Source: Liopterus haemorrhoidalis (taxonomy: Eukaryota > Arthropoda > Insecta > Coleoptera > Dytiscidae). From it: DNA of 64,000 bases. The notes beneath the pieces are model-generated. The model did no database searches and was not told the DNA's origin. It saw nothing but the letters and a program-made list of their open reading frames with translations. The position numbers and the translations under genes are program-made. The stretch lies in assembly GCA_963971575.1 (NCBI GenBank), contig OZ020611.1, positions 223,130,260 through 223,194,259 on the forward strand, given 5' to 3'. Shown here one piece after another: positions 34,037-44,667 of this stretch. How positions within the stretch are numbered: position 1 is the stretch's first letter; each line of letters opens with the position of its first letter.

Positions 34037-34838
34037 CAGCACCTGCGGGGCCGACGGGCCTGGGCCCCTCCCAGGACCAGCAGATTACACGGTGCTGCTC
34101 GGGAAGTTGAAGATAAAATTGGTTAACCACAACAGTAGTTAATTTTTAAATTACTTCCTTGTAAACAATATTGGCATTTTTTTTTTTTTTTCGTTTAAGT
34201 AAACATTTTTTTAAAATTGCCTATTCTTGATAGTGACATAATTATTGTTCAAGTGAAAATACATTTACATGTTATTTTTAGGTTCTTGTAGATATAATCA
34301 AGAAATCCTTATTCCGTCACATGAGTCTGTTCGTTCGGTACAAATTGTGGTCAAGCGGCTGATTTAGAGAAGTGAACATAAATAAGAGAAATATTGAAAC
34401 TTCAAAAATATATCCCGCGAAAAATATAAATAAATATGTATTTATCGAAGAAAAAATCAAGTGAAAGTTCTTGATACATAGATTAACAATTACATTTTTT
34501 TATCAACAAATAATGGAATTATTATTTGACATAAACATCAATATCCAACAGCAGGGGTGTCGAACTGATTTGGGTCGCAGTCTATTTTACATACAAAATG
34601 ATAAGCAGTGATGGAACTATAAATATCCTGAAGGGTTTCTTGACATGTTTTTATAAACAGAAAAGGGGAAGAGAGTATATTTTACATTTTTAAATCTATT
34701 TTTCCCTTAAATAAGCTCAAGTGATTTTGATTACCGCTTCAGGAATCACAAAAAATGAGGTTGAGGGCCGTCTGTGGCCCGCGTGCCATTGAAATTTAGT
34801 TCGGCCCTGCCCAAGACAAAATCCTGGCTGCGCCACTG
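34037..34838 (-). mobile_element. hAT element copy (CAGTGGCGCAGCC family), inverted
   Basis: The right end CTGGCTGCGCCACTG is the inverse of the 37882 terminus. Co-linear inverted similarity with 37882-39229 runs through the whole element, including 'gagggccgtctgtggcccgc', 'tgtcgaactgatttgggtcg' and the family T-derived part (34270-34500). The left end begins CAGCACCTGCGGGG and is damaged; no target duplication is seen. Confidence 0.82.
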
Positions 34839-35300
34839 CATACCAACAAGAAACAAATTTAATTAAAATTAAAAAAATTACCTGTTACACTATTGAACAA
34901 TAAGTTTATTGAATTCACGGTCAAATTCGATATTTGAAAAAACAAACACGCCTCCGTTTGTCGATGTTTTCAATTAATAAATAAAATATGATGAGAATAT
35001 GAACGCGAACCGACAATAACACATAAAACGTTAACGATCCAAGTCAGCAGAGGAAGAATTCCAATCGGCCATTTCGCAAAAACAAACATAAAATGGTAGT
35101 AAAACAACTGAACATAATTTGACAAATATATTTAATAACTTCTCGGAAAACATTTTTCCAATTCTTTATAATATACACTGCATATTTAACATTTTAAATT
35201 AAAATATATATACATTACATTGCTATTTACATATCAGTTTATATACAGGGTTGGTTTAAGATTGAAACAAATTGGAACATCACATGATATAGGTACACTA
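34839..35300. other. unassigned AT-rich DNA
   Basis: No feature seen. Confidence 0.4.
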
Positions 35301-37182
35301 CGTGGGCTACCTTTTAAGTTTTTACAAAAACTAAAAAAGAAACAATTATTTTGAAATAAACTGTTTTATTAAACTTTTCAAAATATTCTCCTTTAAAGTC
35401 CATTCTACATTATACTTTTTTCAATACTTTTTTCAATACTATCCAACTCTGACGTCATTTCAACTTTTGATATTACAGAATATAGTGGGGGGAAAAAATA
35501 AGAGACAGTGATAAATTTTATATCTTCCATCTCTTATTACTTTTCATTGCCAACTTAAAAAATTTTAGGTTCAGATGGCAGACAACAATTTGGTTATAGT
35601 AAACCAATTTATAAATATTATTTAATTGTGCTTTTAAGTTTATATTTAATTATATGATCTAAATAAACTTCTTATCAACTTAATAAACTACTAAAAGTTA
35701 AGTTGTAAACAAAAACTAAAAAGTTGGTATTGGTACGACTGAAAAGTACAGAACTGTCAATCAAAAATTTGACCGGGGGTAGTTTTGGATGATAGTTCTG
35801 TACTTTTCAGTCGTACCAACACCAACTTTTTAGTTTTTGTTTACAACTTAACTTTTAGTAGTTTATTAAGTTGATAAGAAGTTTATTTAGATCATATAAT
35901 TAAATATAAACTTAGCACAATTAAACAATATTTATAAATTGGTTTACTATAACCAAATTGTTGTCTGCCATCTGAACCTAAAAGTTTTTAAGTTGGCAAT
36001 AAAAAGTAATAAGAGATGGAAGATATAAAATTTATCACTGTCTCTTATTTTTTTCCTCCACTATATTCTGTAGTATCAAAAGTTGAAATGACGTCAGAGT
36101 TGGATAGTATTAAAAAAAGTATAATGTAGAATGGACTTAAGATTTATACACTTTTGCATGCGTTCAAACCAATTCTCGAAACATTTTTTTCACTCTGAAT
36201 TTGGTATCTCAAAAACATGGTTTTCGAAGACTTCAACAGCTTCTTGAGGTGATGAAAATCCTGTCCACACATTTTTTGTTTGTACATTGGGGAACAAAAA
36301 ATAGTCGTTAGGGGATACATCAGGTGAATACAGGCAATGAGACATTAAGTCGATGTTTTTCTCCTTCAAATAATCAATGGTGCTGTGTGGGAGCTTGTAT
36401 TGTCATGATGAAGAATGTTGCGACGTTTTTAGTTATTTTTCCTGATTTTGTCGAGTTCTGGCATACAAATTTTTGGATACCATTCAGCATTAACTGCTCA
36501 CCGGTTCTCTAAAGGAATGGTTGCGACATGTCCAGTACAACCGAAGAAACAAGCGATCATTTTCTTGGAAGTGCCTCGTGAACGAACAACTTTTATGGGT
36601 TTTGGTTCATCTTGGAAGACCCAAACAGTAGATTTTTGCTTAGTTTCGTCACCTGTAATGATGTATACGGATTTTTCAGTGCCTAATTGAATTTTTTTTA
36701 GCATTCCCTTACACTAATCAACTAGCCTTTTTTGAGCTTCGATCAAATTATGCGCAATCCATCAGGAACAGATCTTTTTCACAGCTAAATGTTCATGCAA
36801 AATCGAATGTATTGCAATCTGCAATATACTAAGGGATGCCTCTATCTCACGGTAAGTCACATGCTGATCTTCTTCAATCATTTTGCGCACAGCACCGATG
36901 TTTTTTTGAATCACAACCGATTTCGGTCGACCTCCACGAGATTAATCACTGACGGACACACGACCCCGACGAAATTCTCCAAACCGATTGTAAACAGTCT
37001 TTGCTGATGGTGCTTCATTACCAAAAGTTGAACGAAGCGAATCTATGCATTGTTGTTGAATTAGGCCTTTGCTAAAATCGTAAAAAATCATTCAACGATG
37101 TCAAATTTTACGAATATAGTAGTGAAATATTTCAATGTTGCCATCTAGTGGTCGTTTGTAAAAACATAAAAGGTAACCCTCG
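35301..37182 (-). mobile_element. mariner (DD34D) element carrying a 740-bp foldback insertion
   Basis: Terminal repeats CGTGGGCTACCTTTTAAG and the inverse of CGAGGGTTACCTTTTATG, flanked by TA (35299-35300, 37183-37184). Minus-strand transposase pieces (36200-37040) include RSRGTSKKMIACFFGCTG, GDET at about 36650, HDN and SPDVSPND, with frameshifts and a 5' stop. Without the insertion it would be about 1140 bp, near a normal mariner. It is the second copy of the lineage at 5409. Confidence 0.9.
35397..36136. mobile_element. long foldback element in a TTAA site
   Basis: Left arm 35397-35755 and right arm 35794-36136 are near-perfect inverse copies around a 38-bp spacer. Outer ends are GTCCATTCTACATTATAC and its inverse. 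TTAA flanks it on both sides (35393-35396, 36137-36140). The related mariner end at 30215-30235 shows the unoccupied 'ttttaagatttatac'. The TTAA target fits piggyBac-type insertion, but the termini are not the usual CCC. No ORF. Confidence 0.92.
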
Positions 37183-37184
37183 TA

Positions 37185-37310
37185 TTACCTGTTATATACT
37201 TGTATTATACACGTCAAACACAAGGCCGCTAGCTCAGATAAAGTTAGCATGAGGTAAAGATTAGCAGGAGGTTCCACAGAAATTCTTACACTTAAATTCT
37301 TACTCCAAAA
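37185..37310. other. short unassigned spacer
   Basis: No feature seen between the mariner and the SINE. Confidence 0.4.
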
Positions 37311-37732
37311 GCGGGTACGGTAGCGCAGAGGTAGCAACCATGTTTCTCGTGCTAAAGGTCTCGGGTTCGAATCCTGGTCAGGGCATGGATATTTGTGTTT
37401 GTCCTTATCACCTCATCCTCGTTTAAATAATTAAGAAAAAATTAAAATAAAAAAAAAATATAATAATCATCATAAATTTATCAGCGCTCCCAACCCGGAT
37501 TAGGTCACCGTGGGAGTTGTAGACCTGAAACTTCACTCTTCGGAGTGAAAGGCTCGAGTCCAATGTAAAGTAGCAGTACGGTAGTAAAAACTATGGCTAG
37601 GTGAGACTGAGGTGGGACGTTTATGGGCTGAAGAAGAAAGCGGAAGAATTTTATTTACGCACAATTTTGTATATTTGACCGGCGCAAATAGCCTTTGTTG
37701 CAGTGCGCAAAAAAAATTAACTAACTATATAT
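37311..37732 (+). mobile_element. tRNA-derived SINE sharing its 3' tail with the local LINE
   Basis: Head: A box TAGCGCAGAGGTAGCAAC (37321-37338) and B box GGGTTCGAATCCTGG (37364-37378). The body contains 'aacccggattaggtcaccg' and 'gaaaggctcgagtccaatg'. Tail: GGCGCAAATAGCCTTTGTTG, then GTGCGC and TTAACTAACTA, nearly identical over about 43 nt to the LINE 3' end at 22985 and 29427. Target duplication not found. Confidence 0.85.
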
Positions 37733-37881
37733 TTGACTCTACCATCATCAATTTGAATCTACAAAATTTTAAATTCAATTTTGGCCCGTCTGAGAAAAAC
37801 CAAATGTATCGATATGATTGTAAAACTCATCGTTTCTTGTCCTAACCTATAAAAACCTGTATCCAGAAACTTACTGCGATA

Positions 37882-39229
37882 CAGTGGCGCAGCCAAGATT
37901 TTGTCTTGGGGAGGGCCGAATCAAATTTCGATGGCACGCGGGCCGCATACGGCCCTCAACCTCATTTTTTGTGATCCCTGAAGCGTTAATCAAAATCACT
38001 TATTTAGGGGAAAAATATATTTAAAAATGTAAAATATACTCTCTTCCCCTTTTCTGTTTATGAAAAAATGTCAAGAAACCCTTCGGGATATTTAAAGTTC
38101 CGTCAATGCTTATCATTTTATATGTAAAATAGACTGCGACCCAAATCAGTTCGACACCCCTGCTGTTGGATATTGATGTTTATATCAAATAATAATTCCA
38201 TTATTTGTTGATAAAAAAATTTAATTGTTAATCCATGTATCAAAAACTTTCACTTGTTTTTTTCTTCGATAAATACATATTTATTTATATTTTTGGCGGG
38301 ATATATTTTTGAAGTCCCAATATTCTCTTACTTATGTTCAGTTCTCTAAATCAGCTGCTTGGCCACAATTTGTACCGAACGAACAGACTCATGTGACGGA
38401 ATAAGGATTTCTTGATTATACCTACGAAAACCTAAAAATAACATGTAAATATGCATTTTCTGTTAATTTCAACACTAATCATAATATAATATAGCTTATT
38501 ATTATTGTAAAATACACAAGTTATTTTGCTGTACGATTATGATAAATTTGTTAAATTTTAATTTCATTGGATCTTCAAAGGGGGCTTGTGCCCCCCCCCC
38601 CTCTGAATACGCCACTGTTGTTCAGTACAACTTATATCTGTCCTTTTTGTGTGCAAAACATCATAATTTCAAAAATACCTAAGAATATATTGATATTCAC
38701 ATTTATCTATAAAATAAAACCAAATACCGATTTTGGAGCGCGATTGTCTTCAAAACTACTTTATTATATTTCTACTATTTCTACTCTATTTCACGTTTGA
38801 GGTGTCATTTTAAAATTACATTCTGAATGTTATACCGATGTCAGATTTCCACTTTATCTTATCTGAATCGAGTAATTAGTTGTTTAAAACAGTTTTATCA
38901 TTTGACTGGGCGAATGTTTTAGACGATGTGTCAGGGGGGTAAAAAGGATCAACGCTCCCCTTCATATAATTCGTTGGGGCATATTTGGAAAGTGATGTAT
39001 TTTCACTTGAACGATAATTTTGTACTTTATCAAGAGTAGGCAATCTTAAAAAAATGTTTATTTATACGAAAAAAAAAAAAATGCTAATATTGTTTACAAT
39101 GTCATTGAAAAATTAACTACTGTTATGGTTAACAAATTTTATCTTCAACTCTCCGAGCAGTGCCGAGTATTATGCTGGTCCTGGGAGGGGCCTAGGCCCG
39201 TCACCCGCCTCCTCTTGGCTGCGCCACTG
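37882..39229 (+). mobile_element. hAT element (CAGTGGCGCAGCC family), full-length copy
   Basis: Ends CAGTGGCGCAGCCAAGATTT and TTGGCTGCGCCACTG are flanked by CTGCGATA (37874-37881) and CTGCAATA (39230-39237), 7 of 8 matching. It includes a diverged family T segment (38180-38440). Relative to its inverted sister it has about 500 bp extra at 38470-38970, containing 'gtgccccccccccc' and 'gaatacgccactg', so a further insertion is likely there. No transposase read. Confidence 0.88.
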
Positions 39230-39261
39230 CTGCAATATATTCATAAATACTGGGCGTTCTT

Positions 39262-39400
39262 TTTTAGGGTTTTGTAGGTATGACCTGCGAAACCCTGAAA
39301 TGTGTGAAAATGCACACTTCACATCAATTTTTTTAATATCACGTAGTATACTTACGAAATCCTGAAATGTATAGAATTACACATTTCACATATTTTCTCC
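39262..39400 (+). mobile_element. family T collapsed to its two ends
   Basis: AGGGTTTTGTAGGTATGACC is joined directly to CTGCGAAACCCTGAAATGTG and the TCACACTT end, so the whole interior is gone. A second, more diverged end follows (39353-39398: 'cgaaatcctgaaatgtat'). Confidence 0.85.
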
Positions 39401-40132
39401 TAGTCATTATGTTGGTATGTGTGTGTATTCGTACGTCTTCATATTTATCTTTTATCTCAATCTAAATTATAATAACAAGTTAGGGTGCTAGAATCTAGGT
39501 CTAGGTTACACCCTAGATTGTAGGATGCAAGGATCCTCCTAACACCCTCCGACGTACGTCAGTGTCCATGAACTTATCAAGAAAACTGTTACGACACTGA
39601 TCAGGCTATTACATAATCTAAGTAGTGACATCTGCCGTTTCTCATAATTTCTTGATTGTAGAAGGAAAGAACTGTCAAAAGATCTGAACCTACTTAATTT
39701 TACTTTACATTAGACTGTGTTGTACAAATTCTAATTCACTAAATTAGTTTGGGAAACATAAATTTAAAAAAAAACTTCAACCAAATAGTTAGTGAATAAA
39801 ATAAGTTTCTTAAGTAGCACATTAGTGTGTTTATAAATTTAATTTTTAAAATCATTTTAGGAAATATAAATTCTAATAAAAAATGTTAAATATGAGATTA
39901 TTTACTGTCTGATGTAGACAATATTGAAAAAACACTTTTAAATATTTAAATAATTTGTAATTATTTATCTTTTCAGTTAGCAAAATCTTAGCTATTCTAT
40001 GGTCCAACTAATGTCTCTTCAAAAAATACAATATTGAATATTTACCCATTTTTCATGTACGAGCAATTTATGTGAAAGCACAAAAGTGCATAATATACAG
40101 AGGTTTCACTAAACGTAACGGGAAAACTTATA
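39401..40132. other. unassigned AT-rich DNA
   Basis: No gene. 'aatctaggtctaggttacac' and 'accctagattg' (39490-39525) form a short imperfect foldback. Confidence 0.4.
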
Positions 40133-40140
40133 GAAAACTG

Positions 40141-40412
40141 CAGTAGCACACCCAGGAATTTTTGTTGGAGGGGACCCGGAAGACAAAATTATTTAAAGTG
40201 ATGGATCTTTAAAAAAAAAGTACTCGCATCGGAAATACAAAGTGATGACCTAAAAAAAGGTCCTCACTTCTAAAATACAAGTGACGACCTAAAAAAAGGT
40301 CATCATCTCTATTTTTCAAATTTTCTAGTGTGTTTGTGCTTTTTTATTTTTGTTTTCTTCCGTCTTACGGGAAGACCGGGCCCCTGGGCACCCCCCCTGG
40401 GGTGCGCCACTG
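40141..40412. mobile_element. hAT MITE (272 bp) with the AAGGTCCTCAC minisatellite
   Basis: Ends CAGTAGCACACCCAGGAATT and CCTGGGGTGCGCCACTG are flanked by a perfect 8-bp duplication GAAAACTG (40133-40140, 40413-40420). Inside are units of 'gtgatgacctaaaaaaaggt'. Related copies: 24915-25155 and 62788-62990. Confidence 0.92.
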
Positions 40413-40435
40413 GAAAACTGTGTATCTATCTATAG

Positions 40436-40876
40436 CAGCGGTAGGGGAACCGGGGTAAATTACCCCAAATGGGGTAAAAATGAAATTTTTGGGGGTAATA
40501 AGGAAATTTTTCCAATTTGCTTTTTATAAACGTGGTAGTAGTGTACTAACACGTTTAAAAGGGCGCTGATGGGCTTGACTAAGGGGCGCCATTGCGAAAG
40601 TGAGGAGCTTTTTTTTCCTCATCATTTAGATTTTGGGAGGTGAGGACCTTTTTTTTGCGCATCATTTAGATTTTGGGAGTTGAGGATCTTTTTTCTTTTT
40701 ACTCATCACTTAGATTTTGGGAGGTGAGGACCCTTTTTTGCTCATCATTTAGATTTTGGGAGGTGAGGACCTTTTTTTTTTGCTTGTCACTTATTTTTTT
40801 TTACAATCCAATGGGGTAACGTCGGTTTAAAGAAATATATCTTTGGGTAATGGATAAAAATGTTCCCCGACCCCTG
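40436..40876. mobile_element. hAT MITE (441 bp) with the GTGAGGACC minisatellite
   Basis: Ends CAGCGGTAGGGGAACCGGGG and GTTCCCCGACCCCTG are flanked by a perfect 8-bp duplication ATCTATAG (40428-40435, 40877-40884). The inside (40600-40790) is four units of 'tttagattttgggaggtgag' with 'gaccttttttttgc'. A partial second copy follows the next element (41854-42178). Confidence 0.92.
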
Positions 40877-40922
40877 ATCTATAGCAATGGTTCCCAAAGC
40901 TGGGTCACAAAAGGGTTGTGAT

Positions 40923-41853
40923 TAGAGATGGGTCGTTTATGAACGAACCGGCTCACTGAGCCGGCTCAGTACACTGAGCGAAGTTACACGGTTCACCAAA
41001 TTGAAAGGAGCCGGCTCACGTCTCACCGTATAGTTTCAAGTTTCAAGGATACGATTGGTCGGGCGATTGTGAGCAGTGACCGGAGTGATCCGGATCTGGA
41101 TCGATGTCATGTTGAACTTCGCGAGAACTCGGCTTGTAATGTATTATCATGAAGTGTATTTTGTCATCAATTTGTAGGGCAGTTTATTTGAAACTAATAG
41201 GCTTAGTCTGTATTTTCTTACAACCATACTATATAAAAATATTAAAAATATTGCCCAAATCCCAGATGTCCGATTTATAAGGGCAATAAATATCGCGATA
41301 AACTTAACACATCTGGTTTAAAATACAGTAGCAACATAAAGTGAATTGTTTGTTTCCAAAATGTTAGATAAGAGCCGGGGCAAAGCGACGTTCTACCTAC
41401 GAGCGAACGACCGACAACTGACTGACCTGTCTCGGGATCATGTTTACAGTTCATATATTGCAAGAACCGGCTCTAAGCAAGAGTCGGCTCTAAGCGACGT
41501 TCTACCTACGACCGAACGACCGACCGACCTGTGTCTCGGGATCATGTTTACAGTTCATATATTGCAAGAACCGGCTCTAAGCAAGAGCCTGCTCTAAGCG
41601 ACGTTCTATTTACGACCGAACGACCGACCGACCTGTGTCTCGGGATCATGTTTACAGTTCATATATTGCAAGAACCGGCTCTAAGCAAGAGCCGGCTCTA
41701 AGCGACGTTCTACCTACGAACTAACGACCGACCTGTGTCTCGGAAACATGTTTACTTAACCGGATCACTGAGCCGGATCAATGAACCGGCTCAACAAACT
41801 GAACGACCTCCACTGATCCGGTTCCGAAAACTTAGCCGAAATTCCCATCTCTA
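40923..41853. mobile_element. non-autonomous hAT element with tandem palindromes (copy 2)
   Basis: Same termini and layout as 124-1132 (TAGAGATGGG ... CCCATCTCTA), with four internal tandem units. Flanks (GGTTGTGA, GTACTAAC) do not match, so the site has been rearranged since insertion or formed by recombination. Confidence 0.9.
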
Positions 41854-42178
41854 GTACTAACACGTTTAAAAGGGCGCTGAGGGGCTTGGCTAAGGGGCGC
41901 CATTGCGAAAGTGAGGACCTTTTTTTTGCTCATCATTTAGATTTTGGGAGGTGAGGACCTTTTTTTTGCGCATCACTTAGATTTTGGGAGTTGAGGATCT
42001 TTTTTCTTTTTACTCATCACTTAGATTTTGGGAGGTGAGGAACCTTTCTTTTGCTCATCATTTAGATTTTGGGAGGTGAGGACCTTTTTTTTTGGCTTGT
42101 CACTTAATTTTTTTTTTTACAAGCCAATGGAGTAACGTCGGTGTAAAGGAATATATCTTTGGTAATGGGTAAAAATGT
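41854..42178. mobile_element. partial second copy of the 40436 hAT MITE
   Basis: Repeats 40549-40862 from 'gtactaacacgtttaaaagg' through the minisatellite to 'gggtaaaaatg', then stops before the terminal repeat. Confidence 0.85.
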
Positions 42179-42179
42179 A

Positions 42180-43535
42180 TTTATATATTTTTCTTATTAA
42201 TACTAAACGGTGAAAAATTTCATAAAATATAAAAATGTAATTTTTCATATTCGGAGAATGATCGGGGAAGAGTTGAATTTGACTCATACTACCGTTCATC
42301 AGATTTTGACCAATGAATTTGATGAAAATTTGCGCAAAAATGGTTCCAAAAAACCTTACACAGGACCAAAAGGACATCAGAAGGCAAAGGTGCCTTGACT
42401 TTTTGGAATCTATTGAAAATGATACCCATTTTCTGGAACATGTCATTACTGGTGACGAAACTTGGGTGTTTGAGTACGCCCGGAAACCAGGGCCAGAGCA
42501 TGGAATGGCACACTTCAAAATCTCCAAGGCACAAAAAGCAAGTATGAGCAAGTTGAAGATGATGCTTTTTTGATAGCCAGGGAATTGTTCACAAAAAGTT
42601 TGTGCATCAACGCCAAACGGTCAATAAAGGCGAGAGGTTCTTGAAAAACTTCGAAAAAGGGTCTTGCGTGTGAGACCAAACATCAAGAACAACTGGGCGT
42701 TGCATCACGACAATGCGCCTTGTCACACAGCAATTTCATAAACGAGTTTTTGGCCAGTAACAACATTGAAGTGGCTCCTCAGCCTCCTTATTCGCCTGAC
42801 TTGAGTCCTTGTGACTTTATCCTCTTCCCAAGATTGAAAAATCACCTCAAGGGACGTCATTTTGGGACACTCGAAAACATTCAAACGTCCGTAACCGACC
42901 AGCTGAAAGCTATTCCAGTATCCGAGTTCTAGCACTGCTATGACGATTGGAAGAACCGTCTCCATTGCTTGGTGGCTTCCCAAGGAAGTTATTTTGAGGG
43001 AGACAATATTGAATTGTAATTCTATTCGAATAAGAAAATTTTAAAAAATCAGTCCGTTTACTTAATTTACACACTTCGTATGATGAGGAAAGAATTATGA
43101 CACGCTGTATTGATACAATAAAAAGCCAAGTATTGTCAGTGTTAAGTCACTGTCAGTGGTAATCAAATTTTATTATATACTTTTTTTAAATAAATTTAAC
43201 ATAATGCGGTACTTTTCGTTTACCTAGCAATTCATTAACTAGTAAATGGAAGACGAAAAACAATATATATTGTTTTATTATACCTACTAGTTTACCTAAA
43301 TTATACAACGCATTATTTTTTGAAAAATTATCTCTTAATAACTACTTTAAGACATTAATACTTTTGCGTAGGTAGATATTTTTCTAAAAATAGTTGTTAT
43401 GTTTTGATGCGACTTTGTTTATGAACCATTTGATTTGCATATATTTTTCATAATTTAAGCAAATATTTTTCTCATTAATACTAAACAGTGAAAAATTTCA
43501 TAAAATATAAAAATGTAATTTTTCATATTTGAGCG
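42180..43535. repeat. 70-bp direct repeats flanking a mariner fragment
   Basis: 42190-42250 and 43466-43530 share 'ttaatactaaac', 'gtgaaaaatttcataaaata' and 'taaaaatgtaatttttcata'. The mariner 3' fragment and about 400 bp of AT-rich DNA lie between them. Confidence 0.8.
42245..43070 (+). mobile_element. mariner (DD34D) 3' two thirds, decayed
   Basis: Begins mid-frame at MIGEELNLTHTTVHQILTN, then MVPKNLTQDQKDIRRQRCLD, the first motif VITGDETWVFEY, the second LHHDNAPCHT and the third SPDLSPCD, 34 residues after the second, and ends YFEGDNIEL. Frame shifts near 42330, 42560 and 42700 and stops break it. The 3' end reads 'aaaaatcagtccgtttactt', close to the terminal repeat of 23942-24770. The 5' terminal repeat is missing. 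Confidence 0.9.
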
Positions 43536-43648
43536 ATAAGAATTTTTTATTCATCTACATATATTTTTAATTCATTATTTATATACTGCGAAAGATATAA
43601 CTAACGATAACATGGGCCCACAAACTTTTCTGAAATACTGTCTCTTTT
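43071..43648. other. AT-rich spacer
   Basis: No gene. It contains the second 70-bp direct repeat noted separately. Confidence 0.4.
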
Positions 43649-43743
43649 TTAGGATTTTGTAGGTATGACCACCAAAAAATTCGAATTAGAAATTGTAGCA
43701 AAACGGCTATAACATAAAAAGTTGAAATTTGGTATCTTATAAT

Positions 43744-44667
43744 GGGTGTTTTTTTTAGAGGTATAGAACTTTAAATTGCAATAAAACAACGATGGATTAT
43801 TCGATTGACATGATTTTTTTTTTTTTATTCGAAAGATAATCTTGTGGCATTACATTTTAAATATCATTTCTGGCATATGACCGCCACGGCTGGCTCGGAT
43901 GTAGTCCAATCTGGACGTCCAATTTTCGATGACTTTTTCCAACATTTCTGGCCGTATATCGGCAATAACACGGCGAATGTTGTCTTCCAAATGGTCAAGC
44001 GTTTGTGGCTTATCCGCATAGACCAATGACTTTACATAGCCCCACAGAAAGTAGTCCAGCGGTGTTAAATCACAAGATCTTGGAGGCCAATTCACAGGTC
44101 CAAAACGTGAAATTAGGCGGTCACCAAACGTGTCTTTCAATAAATCGATTGTGGCACGAGCTTGATGATCGTTTGGCTTCAATTCTTGCACGAGTTGGAT
44201 TTTGTAAGCACGCAAACCAAGATCCTTCCGCAAAATCTTCCATAAAGTGGATGGACACAGATCCAATTCCTGTGCTCGATGGCGGATGGACTCATTCGGG
44301 TCTTCCTCAATGCTACGCTCTACAGTACCAATAGCTTCTTCTGTACGCACCGTACGGCGTCTCTGGGGATGCGAGTTATCAATAAGAGTAAACGTGGTGC
44401 GAAAACGTTCCATGGTTAATCGAATTAACTGCTCTGATGGACGATTTTGTCGACGATAAAATGGACGTAGTGCGCGATACGTATTCCGCACAGAACCATT
44501 ATTTTCGAAATAAAATTGCACTATTTGCAAGCGTTGTTCAGGCGTGAGTCTATTCATGATGAATTTCCAAACCAAACTGAGAATAAATCACTTGACAGCT
44601 GTTAAATCGGTCGCCATCTTGAACAGTAATGCCAACTTAAAGTTCTATACCTCTAAAAAAAACACCC
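43744..44667 (-). mobile_element. mariner-type element, internally deleted, with intact ORF
   Basis: Terminal repeats GGGTGTTTTTTTTAGAGGTA and the matching inverse at 44640-44667 agree over about 29 bp. TA follows at 44668-44669. Insertion in family T copy F at a TA, as other family T copies show the uninterrupted site. Confidence 0.93.
43850..44575 (-). CDS. deletion-derived mariner-type protein lacking the catalytic core (241 aa)
   Basis: An uninterrupted 241-codon frame. Residues 1-130 are the paired-like helix-turn-helix region: LTPEQRLQIVQFYFENNGSV, TYRALRPFYRRQNRPSEQ, then IRHRAQELDLCPSTLWKILR and DLGLRAYKIQLVQELKPNDH. At residue about 134 it jumps in frame to ARATIDLLKDTFGDRL, the stretch that in full-length relatives follows the second Asp motif. 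The first two catalytic Asp are therefore absent. The C-terminus is kept, WPPRSCDLTPLDYFLWGYVK with the third Asp, through SRGGHMPEMIFKM. Spacing of the last motif would fit a DD41D lineage (inference). It cannot catalyse transposition as read; it could bind terminal repeats. Whether it is expressed is unknown. Confidence 0.88.
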   Translation of the reverse strand: MVWKFIMNRLTPEQRLQIVQFYFENNGSVRNTYRALRPFYRRQNRPSEQLIRLTMERFRTTFTLIDNSHPQRRRTVRTEEAIGTVERSIEEDPNESIRHRAQELDLCPSTLWKILRKDLGLRAYKIQLVQELKPNDHQARATIDLLKDTFGDRLISRFGPVNWPPRSCDLTPLDYFLWGYVKSLVYADKPQTLDHLEDNIRRVIADIRPEMLEKVIENWTSRLDYIRASRGGHMPEMIFKM

